From contig OU015532.1 in NCBI GenBank assembly GCA_907165065.1, forward strand, positions 47,038,839 to 47,102,838: a DNA stretch of 64,000 nucleotides, given 5' to 3'. Under the pieces are notes generated by a model, which saw nothing but the letters and a program-made list of their open reading frames with translations, ran no database searches and was not told the origin of the DNA. Shown here in pieces: positions 49,391 through 62,200 of this stretch (position 1 is the stretch's first letter; each line of letters starts with the position of its first letter). Origin of the DNA: Caprimulgus europaeus (taxonomy: Eukaryota; Chordata; Aves; Caprimulgiformes; Caprimulgidae). Both the position numbers and the translations under genes were made by a program.

Positions 49391-51488
49391 ATCACATTTA
49401 TTGGCTTACTAAAACTCATAATGAAAACAAAAAATCCACAAATTAAAATCAACCATTAAATGATTCTATTTTGAAAAAAAAAACCAACCCAAACTCTTAA
49501 AACTATTCAACAAGGCTTCCAGATGACACTCATAATTAATAGCATCAGAACAACGATGCTGGCTGATGGCTCAGAGAACATCAGTTCAAGGTTTATGTGG
49601 ACCAATACACAGTAAGTTGGAAGCCAGTTTTGCTAAATAGTCCATCATTACTGTATAACATTTTCTGAATATAAGCCTATGGGAAAATTGAGAAATTTAA
49701 TTAAAAATTCTGTAATCTTCAGCTAATTTTAAACTCATGGAAGCTGAAGTTAGCATTCGAAGAATGTTGATTTTAGATTATTTTGAGTGATAATTGTATC
49801 AATTAAAACATCATCACTAATAATGATTTAATCTCATCACAAAAAAACAACTATTTTCTAGATATGAAAACTAAATATTGAACCCTATATTAAGAGACAG
49901 CATTGGAAACTTATTTTCCTGTGATTAATAGTTTTTGCTAAGTTAAATATCTCTATTTTTACTTTGGATTTTTTTTTCTGGCATCATTATAAATTAGCTG
50001 GACAGCCTGTAAGCAGTAAATTATAAGATGTGCGTTGCTACCAGCATAAAATGGGTGTTATTATAATTAGAGACCATTTAAAATAGGGTGGTACAGACAT
50101 TCTGTTTTTCAAAACACCTTTAATAGTAAATAGAAGTAATAAATTTTATGTAGTGAAATTTAACAGAACGATGCAACTGCCCAACAGCTCTTGTGATTCA
50201 CCATCACTACTTAACTGCCTTGCACCCAATAGCTTAGGGCTGTGTATTGCAAGCATCAAGAATAAGTTTAAGGAGAGTATTTTTAATACAGACATGATGC
50301 AAATAACTTCAGCAGTTGGCATGAAAAGTTTAAATGATGTTGCTTCATATGTTACTGAAACAGATAATATAAACACTTTGTTTATTGAACTTTTTGGACA
50401 GGAGTAATTCACAACAGTGGATTTTACACAAGGATACTTAGAGGGAGTCAACAGAAGAAAATATAAAATTGAGAGTTTTGGAATGACAGAAAATGAGAAT
50501 ATTTTACCATACAATCACAATTAGCATTTTAGCAGTTTATTTCTCAACAATGCAAAGGGGAAGAGCTTCCCTGTTGTGTGTATACTCAAACCACATTTGT
50601 GTGATACCACTTTTATTTCATTCCATTAAAACTGGCAAGAGACGAAAGAAAGACATCAGATCCTCCTCTGTGCTGATACCCGTTCCTGTGGCACTGGCAG
50701 GAAGCTCATTATTGTTCTCCAGGACTTTTCAGTTCATCCATACTGGTCACAGGAGACTGCATCTAAACCCTGGTGTACCAGAGCTCCTTGGCCTCCAGTC
50801 ACCCTTCGTGCCCAGCTGCTGAGCAGTCACTGCACTGCATTGGATTGCAGGTGGATACTTGGGTTGAGTTGATGGGTGAACACTCAGAGCATTTACTGCA
50901 TCAACAGGAACCACTGGCCAAACTCACCCTGTGTGTAATTCCAGTAGAATGGGTTGCTCACACCAGGGATCATCATCTGCTGGTGGATACACCCAAGTGT
51001 ACATAATGGCAGCAAATTACTATGGTGGTTTCCTCCCCTGAAGATGTAAAATGTGAAATATAAAGAAATTCCAAGACCAGCAAAAAGAAGGTGTTTGATA
51101 TATAAGGAATTAGGTAGATGTTCAGTGCTTGAAAAATCTGGTTCTCACTTTGGGACTGTTTTGGGCAAATGCAGGTGTTCAAATTTCTCTTTGATCTATT
51201 TTCTTCACAAGTACAACATCATTTTCATTCTCCAAGCAACAGAGGAGCAATAAACCCATCAACATGGACACTATCACCATCAGAAACGTGTTTTCTTGAT
51301 ATGCTCTTCATTAGATTTACCTGTTATCAGCCAATTTTGGCATTAGACTTACACAACCTAGGCAGAGTAGAAAATATGAAGAATATTAAAAAGCAAGCAA
51401 CTTCACTTGAAATTTAGGTCTTGTGAACTCAATAATTCTACATATTCATGTGCTTTTTGATGTAGTTCCTATACCAGGAACTTTCTGT

Positions 51489-51491
<3 letters not shown>

Positions 51492-51529
<38 letters not shown>
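51492..51529. repeat. (AT)19 microsatellite
   Basis: Thirty-eight uninterrupted bases of alternating A and T, bordered by CAC on the left and GAAAC on the right. Confidence 0.95.
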
Positions 51530-51533
<4 letters not shown>

Positions 51534-53362
51534 CACTGTTGGAGTATTTTATTGACAATGCAGAAAAAAATCAGTGCAAGACTTTTATAGGAGGGCACAA
51601 TAATTTTATTTAAAATGAAAATTGGAACAAAACAGGTATTCCTTACTCTCACTCTCTCTGACTGTTTCACACTCACAAACATCAGAACTCAAACTCATCC
51701 TCTGGATGCTGTATAGTAAGTTTTCAGGACAATACAACTTTAGTTCATATGATCATTACACAGATTTCCAGTTTATGTTAGTATGCTCACTAGAGATAGT
51801 TGAAAATTTCCTTTGAAACAATTTTGGACTGAAAATTAGTTTTTAACAAAAAATCTAATAATACATTAACATACATACATACTTCAATGCTATATAATGC
51901 ATAACAAATCTTGAAATAGAATTATTTATGAGAAATTAAAATTTCATTTGTTTTGGTTTTCCATTTTTTAGATGCTTCATTTGTTATAAGCAGATATGTG
52001 TGTTAGCTGCACTATTAAATAACTGTCAAAATATTGACTTTAGTTCAATTATTTCTATATAACATTTTTTCTTGAGTAAAACTCAATGTAAACCTTAAAT
52101 TTTACCTGCATATCCCATTAAACAGGAAGGAAGAGAGCACCTTCTTGTATACTTCTGTTTATAGTGGGGTCATGATTGATTTTGATCCAAATGAGAAGTT
52201 GTATAGCATAACATTCCCCTGCCCTACTTTTTTTAACATATATATCAGGGATAGGCAAAAATAGTAAGGAAAATCTCTTCATTAGTTTTTATCTCTGCTT
52301 TTTCCCTTTTCTGGCTTGTTTTTCCCACTGTTCAATTTATTATCTTTAATAAGCAACCAATTAATCAAATGGTTTTTAGAGTGAAACAAGGCTGACATCT
52401 GCACTGATTGGTGCTCACCTGTGTCCACGCTGCTCTCTGTTCCATCATTTCAGATGGTAATAAAAAGTTACAGTAGGTAAACTAGCAAAACACACTTGAT
52501 TTTTTTTTTTAAGACTACTCATGGAGAAAAAGAAAGCACCAGGAGCCAGGAGAGCAGCTTGCAGCCTAGGTGGGGTCAGCACTTGGATGCACGTTGAAGG
52601 GTTGCAGAGTTGGTGAGTTCAGGTAGCTCTTTCCTGCCAGACACTGCACTGCTGCCCAAAGGAAATTCTTGTTTAATCTGAATTTCAGGTGTAGCTGCTT
52701 TTCAGAACTTTTACTGAGACCCATCCAACATTAGTGTGTCTTTTAACCCAGTGTCATCGCTTTCCCTCCAGTTCATCGTGGTTTCATGGGAATTACAGAT
52801 GATGTGTGAGAAGAAAGGGAGAAGACCTATTTTTAGCAAGCTTTAATATCCTGTTAGCAAGCTCTCCAGAAAGAGTTAAGAAATTTTAATAAGATGGCTA
52901 TTCTTTTTTTCCTTCCTCCATCTTCTTGCTTACTAAAAATAGACGGTATGAAGATACCCAGTTTCAGAGAAAATCACTGTGCAATAAAGAGCGCCCATTA
53001 GAGAGTGTCAATGGCTGCGATAACATGCGTAATTTACCTTGGGGGAGTATGTAATTAGAAAATTAACCTTTTCCATTTCTCTCCTTAATCAGCTGCAACA
53101 AATGACTGGAGAATAACACATTAGCAGCTGCATTTGCTGTATTTACATGCTATTAATGAGAAAGTGAGCTCCAAGAGCAGAATTGAGCCTGTGTCTATGA
53201 AAAATACAGGGGTTGAGATGGTGTGGTGGCACTTTGTGTTCTTTTTTCTTCTCCTTTTATTCTGGCAAAGGTGCATTACCAACTCCAGGTATCCTAAGGA
53301 CCTGGAAGAGCATCTCAACTTTCCTGTTTTCAGGAACAAATGCATTTGTCTTGTACCTTTTT

Positions 53363-53424
53363 CTTTTTCCCTTGTTCCTTTTTCCCTTGTTCCTTTATTT
53401 CCTCCTCTCTTTATTTCCTCCTCT
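53363..53424. repeat. Two adjacent pyrimidine-rich tandem duplications
   Basis: The 15-base unit CTTTTTCCCTTGTTC occurs twice (53363 and 53378). The 16-base unit CTTTATTTCCTCCTCT then occurs twice (53393 and 53409). All copies are exact and the two pairs abut. The whole tract is nearly pure pyrimidine on the + strand. Confidence 0.9.
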
Positions 53425-56400
53425 CTTTCTTAACAAATGTATCTTTCTACCACAGTTATCTCCCCCCCTGAAAAGATTTAACAAAAAAGGGCTATTTAGT
53501 ACCAATTGTAGTGATTTTTTTTAATATAATGAATATTTTTCTATTAAGAAATGGATAGATACCAATTTCATTATGAAAGAGCTGTCTACAAGTAATAATG
53601 TATTTTAATCACTATGAACTTTATCTGAAATTATTCACATAACAAAATTAATGTCTCCATATCTGGTTCCCAATATCCAGAATATTTTTGTTCCTGTACT
53701 GTTACCCATAGAAAACCTCATGCCCATGGTGGTCCCAGAGGAATTTAGGATGATGACAGGAGATATGAATGCCAGCAGTGCAATCCTCTCCTTCAGGGTG
53801 AGTTATATGTTGTGTTATCATCTATCAGAAATGACAAGAGATATGAGAGGACCTTCCCCTGTTTTTCTAAGTACCAAACCAAGGTAGTTTCTGTCATTCT
53901 GAAGAACATTATTGTCCTTCAACAAGAAATACACATATTAATTTTCACAGGAAATTTGAGAGGGGTTCACTAGTGAGTGGAAAAAAACAAAGTCAGAATG
54001 ACAAGCAGCAGTCAGGTTCTGGCAGAAAAAAGAACAGCTCTGGTAGGTGTAGGGATCACAGGGTCACCATAACTGAGACTGTCCCATGCCCCTCACAGGA
54101 AGGAAGAATGAATAATCAGGACAAACACTTTGACTGCCACTCTTCAGAATGAATGTGACATTGTCACAAGGATGTATACATGCAGTTTTGTTATTATCTC
54201 CATGTAAACAATACTCAAAAATAAAACCAACAATCCTCCTGTGCAAAAATGGGACAGATTACAGCAATTTAACATCAGTCAGGATGTTGGTTTCATCCCC
54301 TTGAATAGGCCATACCTCAAATATAGTATGACAGACTTAAAATAAATCTATTTAGTTTGGTTGCATAATGGTGTGGGGTTTTTTTCCCTTAGGATATTTA
54401 AAGCAAATTGTTAGCATCATGTTCAATAATATTCAACTTTTTTTTTTTTCCTGTAGAGGATAGAAATGCAAAAATAGTGCTTCAAAAGTGTTCTTCTGGG
54501 CTGTGTTTTATACTCTTCATGGGTTATGATGAATGCTCACATTTTCCATCAATAGGACTATAAATGACACATTTAAAACGCTTGGGGTGAAAACAGAACT
54601 TGTAGGAATTTATTTAGGAAGTTGTAATGATATGCATTTTTAAACTTAAGTGCTTCAATTTAATTGCAATGACTAAAGCACTTAAGCAGATGCTGCCCTG
54701 TTTTTTCTTTTACAACTGGGTAAAAGAGAATATGAGCTGTTCTGTATCATTTCTGAAATTACAATGGGTCCACATAACTTAAAGGTCAGCCCTGATATAA
54801 ACTGCAAGGTTCTGAGAAAAAATATAGTAGTAAGTCCTGTCCTTCAGTACCTAAAGAATAGAAATGCCTCCACTGAGACTCAGATGGCAAATTTGATTTT
54901 ATATAATTAACCAAATCAAAGTAGCAATCTGCTTCATTGAGATATCATGCTGAATAGTCATCAGAGCAGATAACTTATTTAGCTATTCTGAGTGCTACGA
55001 CTACTGTTCAGTTAATTGAAGTATGGACTAAGAGCACAGTTCATGTACAAGAAGACTATTTGTAATCTTTTAATACTGCATGCATCCCATTTCCCATCAT
55101 TAAATCAAAGTGCTATGCTTTTCCACTAGCAGGAAAATAAATAACTTTGATGATAATACATGAATGGGAAACATCTTAGAAGTTCAGATAAGCCCTTCAG
55201 CTTGTGATACCTTCATTTAGCTTATTCTGACTTATTTTCTTTACAGGGAAAGGTGAGAAACTGATGAGAACAAGACATATCATAGGATATTAATTTCAGT
55301 CCTCTCCAGAACAAGGGATGGAGATATCAATGTAAAAATGACACAAGAGCATTACCTAGAGTTGAAAAGGCTCCTAAAATTTTAAAGATTTAATATATCT
55401 AATCCTATTCCTCTCGTTATGATTAACCATTTTGTCAGAGCTAGAAGGACTATTTTTAATTTAATATCTTTTGCAGCAGTTGCAAAAACATTAAAGGTCC
55501 TACAGAGCTTAATGTAAAGAACAGGACCACAGGACATAATATAAATACAATCCACTTAATACTGTATTTGAAAATGGAAAGTCTTCATAATGGACTTTTT
55601 TTCCTTACCTTCTTCTGTGATATTTGTGCAAAGAGAACACTGTTATGAGTCAAATGGCAAACATCAGCGTTGACCAACCTTCTACAGACTGAGAAGATAA
55701 GATTAAGGTCATGGGTTTACTTTTATTAATATTACTAATATTATTAATATGGTATCAATGTCTGTTACTGGACCACCAGATAAAGCTGATTTCACCTGTA
55801 ATCTGGACACATGAAGTAATTTCTGTCAAATTAACCAGTGCAAATGTTTAGAATTTGTTATGGCTAGTGGGGGGCTGATGATACCTGAAACAGAAACATT
55901 GCAGTAATTTAAACATAGGATGGCATAAACCCTGTTAGTATAAAATCCCAATATTGCCCATGAGGATATTATCTCAGTGATAAGATTTTGGAGGAGAAAT
56001 GTTTAAAACTTGTAAAACCAATGGAAAATAATGAATTCTGGTTAATGGTTCCTTCCATGGGTGTATATTATATCCCAGCACTGTCATAAGAAAGACAGAG
56101 TGTGGACTTTAAAAGCTGTATATAACAAAGTGATTTGCAGGTGACTGAAAGTTATGGTTAAGTATGAGTTGGTGGCAAATAATAAACCAGCAAGACAGTT
56201 TTGATCTATTCAGTATTATCATAACTCTAAGCTAAAAGGGGATTCATCATCAAGAAAATATAAAAGTATTCTTAGAATCTTTGCATTTTATTTCCATGTA
56301 CATTTCATCCTCTACAATACAGCTTTAGAACACTGAATCCAAGCTTTCTGACAAAATTCACCTTTTGAACCAAGCCATTAATAAGTTTTTAAAATTCTAA

Positions 56401-58303
56401 ACTTTTCCAAAGCAACTTTGAAGGATTACAGGGGGAAGTATGTCTGTCTCTGGAAATGTAGATTATTTTTATTGGAAATCTGGTTTTCAAAGCAGTAACT
56501 CTCCAGTGCCTCATAAACCAGAATGTTTCTGGGCATTTTGTGTAGGATCTGTCTCAGTAAACATCAGGCAACTAAAAGTTGTCATCTAAACTAGTCATCC
56601 AGTCTTCCTTTATAGTCAATCCAAAGAAACACCTTCAGGGAGTGATTCATCTCATTGAAGAAAAGCATCTAAGACAGCTTAGACAAATTGTCTGCCTACA
56701 ATGTCTAGATCTCTCAATAAGGAGAGTTTCTACAACTAGCTTAGACTGAGACAATCTTTCAGACATTTGAAATTAGACAAGAGAAATCCCATGTTTCATG
56801 CCTGTTTGGAATCAAAGAACACAGACTAAGAGACAAAGAGCAGTAGTCTACAAGATTAAAAGGTTCTAAAAATAAATTGACCAAATATTTAAATATTTTC
56901 AAACTATCTCTTTCAGATTCTTAAATACTTGACTAGTGAACAGAAATGGTGCCCAGAAATTCAGCTGGTTTTAACCATCATTTGTTGAAAGATCTTGTGA
57001 TGTCTGAAGTGGTGCCAAAGCTCAAGTTCACTTTTGCTTAAAGGAATTAAAATGATGTCTTTATATTTTTAAAGGTGGTGAGTATAGATCAGAGTGTGCA
57101 TTTTGACAAGCAGAACAGCTAGGGGAAAGGAGTAGTGGTATCATAGTAGGGTTGTTGAAACACAAACCATCAAATCAGAAAACAAGAGGAAAAAAAAATC
57201 TATTTCCTTACAAATCCATATGCTTCTACTGCAGCAAAAGATAATCACGATGACATAAGATTTGCAGGCATAATAAAGGTAGAATAAGGCTTAGGAGATA
57301 CATGAAGGAAGTAAAATCCCATTACATGCAGATTACCATGTCAGGAGGCCTGAATTAATTAGAAAAGGGTTTGGACTTGCTAAAGATTAAGCAGTTAAAT
57401 AGTGGAAACTCAGTTGTAAAACATCACCCTCAGTGGTAAATGCGGTGGCATTTCATGTTAAGCTTTTATTTAAGTGTTGTCACAGTAGTCTTTCACTACA
57501 CAGATGACAAAGTGAAAGTTTTAGACTATTTTACTCAGTTAAAATTCTTTGCATTCATATTATGTGATACTTAGGCTCCCTTTTATTTAATAGATGATAA
57601 TGATCTGTTCTGCAATGGTATCTTAATATTGAACATTGAAGGCACATCTGAGTTTTTTATTTCAAGTGATTTTGGTTTTGCCAATCGAATCTCTGTTGTA
57701 ACTAATCCAAAAAGTTAATAGTACCTAAAAGTCAGTGAGAAAATCCATGCAAATTTTAAAGAACATTTGAAAAAATCTGCAAAAAGAAACAGAATACCAT
57801 ATGATCAGTAGTAAACTGCTTATGGAATGGGGAACAAAGCTTTAGCTTAAGTTACAGACGTATTCAGGACTTCAATAACACTTCCTACATCCACCACAGG
57901 ATGTTCATGGAACTACTGTCAGTCAGGGGCACCCAAGAGTCTGTGCACTTCAACACCTTTTCCACAACCTCCCCTGCATTGTTCAGTGCCTGAGTAGTGG
58001 CAAATACTTCACAGCAGACATATTTAGAGTATTACTGCTGTAGGATATGTGGGAACACGTGGTAATTCTACCAGGAGCACGTGCCCTGGGATGCTCAAGT
58101 CTGGAGAAGATGCAAGGGTTTAGTGTAAAGGGAAGGAGGGTGCACAGGGTCCATCACCATGTGCCACCACTATTGAATGGAAGGAGTCTGAAACTGTTCT
58201 GCAGTGTTCTCATTTGGCTATTGAGGACACCACAAGCTGACAACAAAAACTGCTCTGCAGCTTAGCATACATATTGTTTAAAAAGTGGGAATTATAAGGA
58301 GTT

Positions 58304-58325
58304 TTTATTTATTTATTTATTTATT
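58304..58325. repeat. (TTTA)n microsatellite
   Basis: About five and a half TTTA units are visible. Confidence 0.88.
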
Positions 58326-59039
58326 CCCCTGTTCATGGCATTGCATTTTTTTCAGTCCAATAAGCTGGTTAAATCTCTGGGTGAATTAATTGAAAAAACT
58401 TGCTTATTTATATCCCTCTGCAGATTCAAAATGAGCAGTTGCTTTCACTTACCATACCAAATTGCTTAACAAATGATATTGGGGAAGGCTACATTTTAGA
58501 AGTGGTTAAAATTATCTCTTAAAACGGATTTATTCTGCCAAAGAATATAATGACACAACTACTCACGACCCATTCAGCTTAGTGTCTTGTTTCTGAAAAT
58601 AGCCAGTTGTGAATGCTTAGGAGAAAATGTATCAGAACAGAGAAATTTATCCTGTAAGACTTCCCCGAGTACCTTCTCAGCTTCCAGCAATTTGGAATTT
58701 CCCACCTTATATCAAATTATGTCTTCAACTTTGTGTTTAATAGCTCCTGATAGACATTTATTTCATTAGTTAGTCTATTTTTTTTAACTGCAAAAAAACA
58801 ATATTATTGAAAATGTAATTTTAATTTTTATTTTTGATTATGTATTTTTTTAAAATTATTTAACATTCTGGACATTACTGAAAGGTCCATTTTCTACCTT
58901 CAATGAATATTAATACTGCAGAATATGTTTTGTTAGTCCAGTAAAGCCCACAACCAGTTAGGCTTTATAGACCACTTAGTAAAATTAACAAGACCAGTTT
59001 TCTGGTCTTGAACCATAAACAGCCATTACCACATCAGAA

Positions 59040-59208
59040 TGAGTGAGGTGGTAGAAGCCCCATCCCTGGAGACATTCAAGGTCAGGTTGGACGGGGCTCT
59101 GAGCAACCCCATCTGGGTGAAGATGTCCCTGTCACTGCAGGGGGTTGGACCAGATGGCCTTGAAAGGTCCCTTCCCACCCAAACTAGTCTGGGATTTCAT
59201 AATTCTAA
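59040..59208 (+). mobile_element. CR1 LINE 3' end, plus strand
   Basis: GTGAGGTGGTAGAAGCCCCA, TCCCTGGAGACATTCAAGGT, CAGGTTGGACGGGGCTCTGA, GGTTGGACCAGATGGCCTTG and AAAGGTCCCTTCCCACCCAA match the CR1 3'UTR. The end TTTCATAATTCTA is a worn tail octamer. The fragment is less than 200 bp and its ORF is accidental. Confidence 0.92.
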
Positions 59209-62200
59209 AATAGAGCAGAAGGAAGCACTAGGGCTTCAGAAATATGATCTAGAACGTTATTTGTGTTTCAGATATGACAAAGCATTCACAAATGATGTCT
59301 GAGTTTCATTTTGACTCAAGATCTCTAAGATGTAGCCACACAACATGGCTCACCAGTGTAAGGTGGGTGCCTCTGTCGCTGTCTGCATCTCGTAATGGAA
59401 GGGAATTCCTTGGCCATATGAAACAGCTTTAGACCCTAACATTGACTGTGTAGGTGAAAGGAAATGAGGAGTCATCTATTACCTTCATGTAAAAAAGACC
59501 CAAAGTACCATATCCCCTGGACATAGGTCCTGCAGTGCCTGGCCTTGGAGCCTTCCCTTGTGGCACTTGTGTCCTTCTTCAGCAAACAGCTGCAGGGAAT
59601 GAGGTGGGAGAGCAAAGAATGATGGTCTCATTATTAGGTCATTAGGTCTTCCTGACAAATGGTTAGCATGTTAATTGGTGGTTAAAATGAATATCTTTAT
59701 TTTGGCTTCTGATGAAGCTAAAGATAGCCATCTGATTACCACCAGAAGAGGAGAGTTGGTGTTTTGATTTAGACACAGGGACATACAATTTTGAAAGGTA
59801 ATCTAGCACAAAAAAGCATAATAAAATCCATAATTTTTTGTGGTGATTTTTAACAGGCTGCAGTGTTGTCCTTCAGGGAATCAATGGAAACCTCCTTGGG
59901 AGAAATTTGTGAGGCTCAGCTGGAAAAGATTTTGGAACAGAAGTTTATCCAGACTGGCTTCTCTCTCTGACAGTCTAGTTCTGTGATCTACAGCTTTGTT
60001 GAAAGAAAGCAGAAATTAAGATTTCAATTCTGCTGTGGCAGTGCAGAGGGTATCTTTTAACCACATCCACATACAGTTAAAAGTAGAGCAGGGTGCTTTC
60101 CATGGAAGTTGAAGAAAACCATGAAAGTTGAAAAAAATGGCAAAAAGGATTTTGAACTCTGGGTGAGTTAAGAGTAATTTACTCTTAACTTAAAGAGTAA
60201 TTTACTCTTAACTCACTTAACTTCTGAACACCATAGTGATCCCAAAGCTTTGCTTTGGGTTTCGTATGGGATGTAATCTTCATCAATAAATAATATTTAC
60301 CAAGAACTATAATATTTTTTTTTGTTGGGAAAATGAAGATTTCTATCAGTATGTTCTACATGTTAGTGAATATTTTTTCATTAAGAATAACTGCTAAAGA
60401 AAATAATCTGTTCCTGTCCAGAATCTTGTGAGCTTTGAAAAGGTTAACCTTAACCACTGTGAATTGTATTTTGCTTTCAGGAAAAAAAGTCTCACCTAGT
60501 GAGTTAATATATCAGTGAAAAAAATGGGGTGAAATATTTTACATCTTCTCTACCATGGAAATGTTATCTATAAAACTTCTGCCACAAAAAATTCTGTCTA
60601 CTCATCCATCATCCTTTTTTAATGTCCCTTTCCAATTTTTGCACAGTCCTTTTACAAAAAGGTGTCTTTTTGTCCTTCATGAGATAAAAAAAATCCACTT
60701 TTCTTTATGCTTTAGTAATAAATAAAGAAATCAGGCTGATGTCAGACCTCACCTGGCTTGCTAAAGGATCAGGCATACCTCAGGTAAGCATAGAGCCACG
60801 TGAGTCCATGACTCTGTCCTTCTGACTCGCACATCTTTGTGATCCACAGAAACTGTGTCTTCAAGACATAATCCTTGGATAAAGATCAAGGTGGGGTAAT
60901 TTCTCAGCAGGAAAAACTGTGTACGAAGGAAAAAACTGAAGATCTGAATTGATCCTACTGTTACAAAACCAAATTAAGAGATGGCAGTTTCAAGCCTTCG
61001 TGATTTGTGGTGCTGCTACCTACTGGTGTCATATTTTATTGAGTGCTTTTCTGTCAGTTCCATTCTCTCTTGCAGACTCTTGCTCCACTGCCACAGAGGA
61101 GTTTGTCAAACACACTGGCATTAAATGGATGTGCCTTCAGTGGAGGGTCGACACTTAGTTCAGACTGGAAGAAATAGTCTTTATTTGGGCTCTGAATATT
61201 CTCCATGCTCATAAGCCCTATGGTCTGACATGAACCAAATGACAAGGAAGAAGGAGAAACATACCTGTAGATATACTTAATGATATAAATAATGATAAAA
61301 TGATACTTTTTTTACAGCTTTTCAGCTGGCAGCTTAGTTAATTTCTCAGGCTCTTTTGCTTAAATACAAATATTTTCTAAATCTCTGATTTTAAATGAAA
61401 TATTTTTAATTTCTCTCTATGAACATTCTGACTATTTAAAGAAGTACTAAATAAACAGCTTTGAAAAGCACAGTAGGAGATTTCTGTCTCTTTAAGGAAT
61501 TAATTGCATAATTCAGTGTAAAATGGTCAATACTTTTTGCAGAATGCTTGAAGAAATCCTTCTTTCCTTCCTTTCTTCCCTTGTGTCTGTCTTCCTTTTG
61601 GCAAGTAGTGGCTTGGTAGAGCTGTTCCGTGGTTGATATATGGATGAATTCAGGTTGACTGAGTCACCACTGATTTCAATTACTTGTTATTTTTGTAAAA
61701 TATGTCTTCACAACACCTGGTGTTATTTTAATGCAGTGTAAAAAGAAGCCTTTTTAAAATAAATTCATGCAAACAAGAGATGGTATTATTAAGCAAAATA
61801 CTATGCTACAAATTTTAGAGCTGATTACTCGTTTCATAACCCCTAATAAATGCTAGCACCATTGTTTTAATTATTTTAAACATTTGAGATTGCTTTTCCT
61901 CCCTCTGTAAAACATCTTTCTCGGAGCCATTTTTATTGAGCAACACTAACTTGGTAATTCTCTTCCTTTTATTCACTCCCAGTGGTTGCAGCAGTGATTT
62001 CAGGAAGGTTGTTCTGAATTAGCCTTATATTTCTATTGTTTTCTCACTGTTTTTTCTGAACTTCAAAGTAAAAAAAAAAATGCAAATATTGAATTTAATT
62101 AGAAATTCTCATGCCTCATAATTTACTCCATGTCTGACAAAATGTGAAAGCAGAATGTGTGGTACTCAATTTCACCCTAGACTAGGGGAATAAAATAGGT

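Larger units (their letters stand above)
49391..59039. other. Noncoding AT-rich sequence, no gene recognised
   Basis: The longest unannotated stretch. ORFs stay under about 125 codons. The pair on opposite strands at 50146-50514 looks no more protein-like on one strand than on the other. The segment 53712-53797 has good splice borders around an open frame (findings). The segment at about 52970-53160 is motif-rich and may be a conserved noncoding element. Microsatellites are listed separately. Confidence 0.5.

Noticed and set aside
50146-50514. Overlapping ORFs of 84 (+) and 122 (-) codons
   Set aside because: Neither strand shows a recognisable motif, splice context or clearly coding composition; I could not choose between them.
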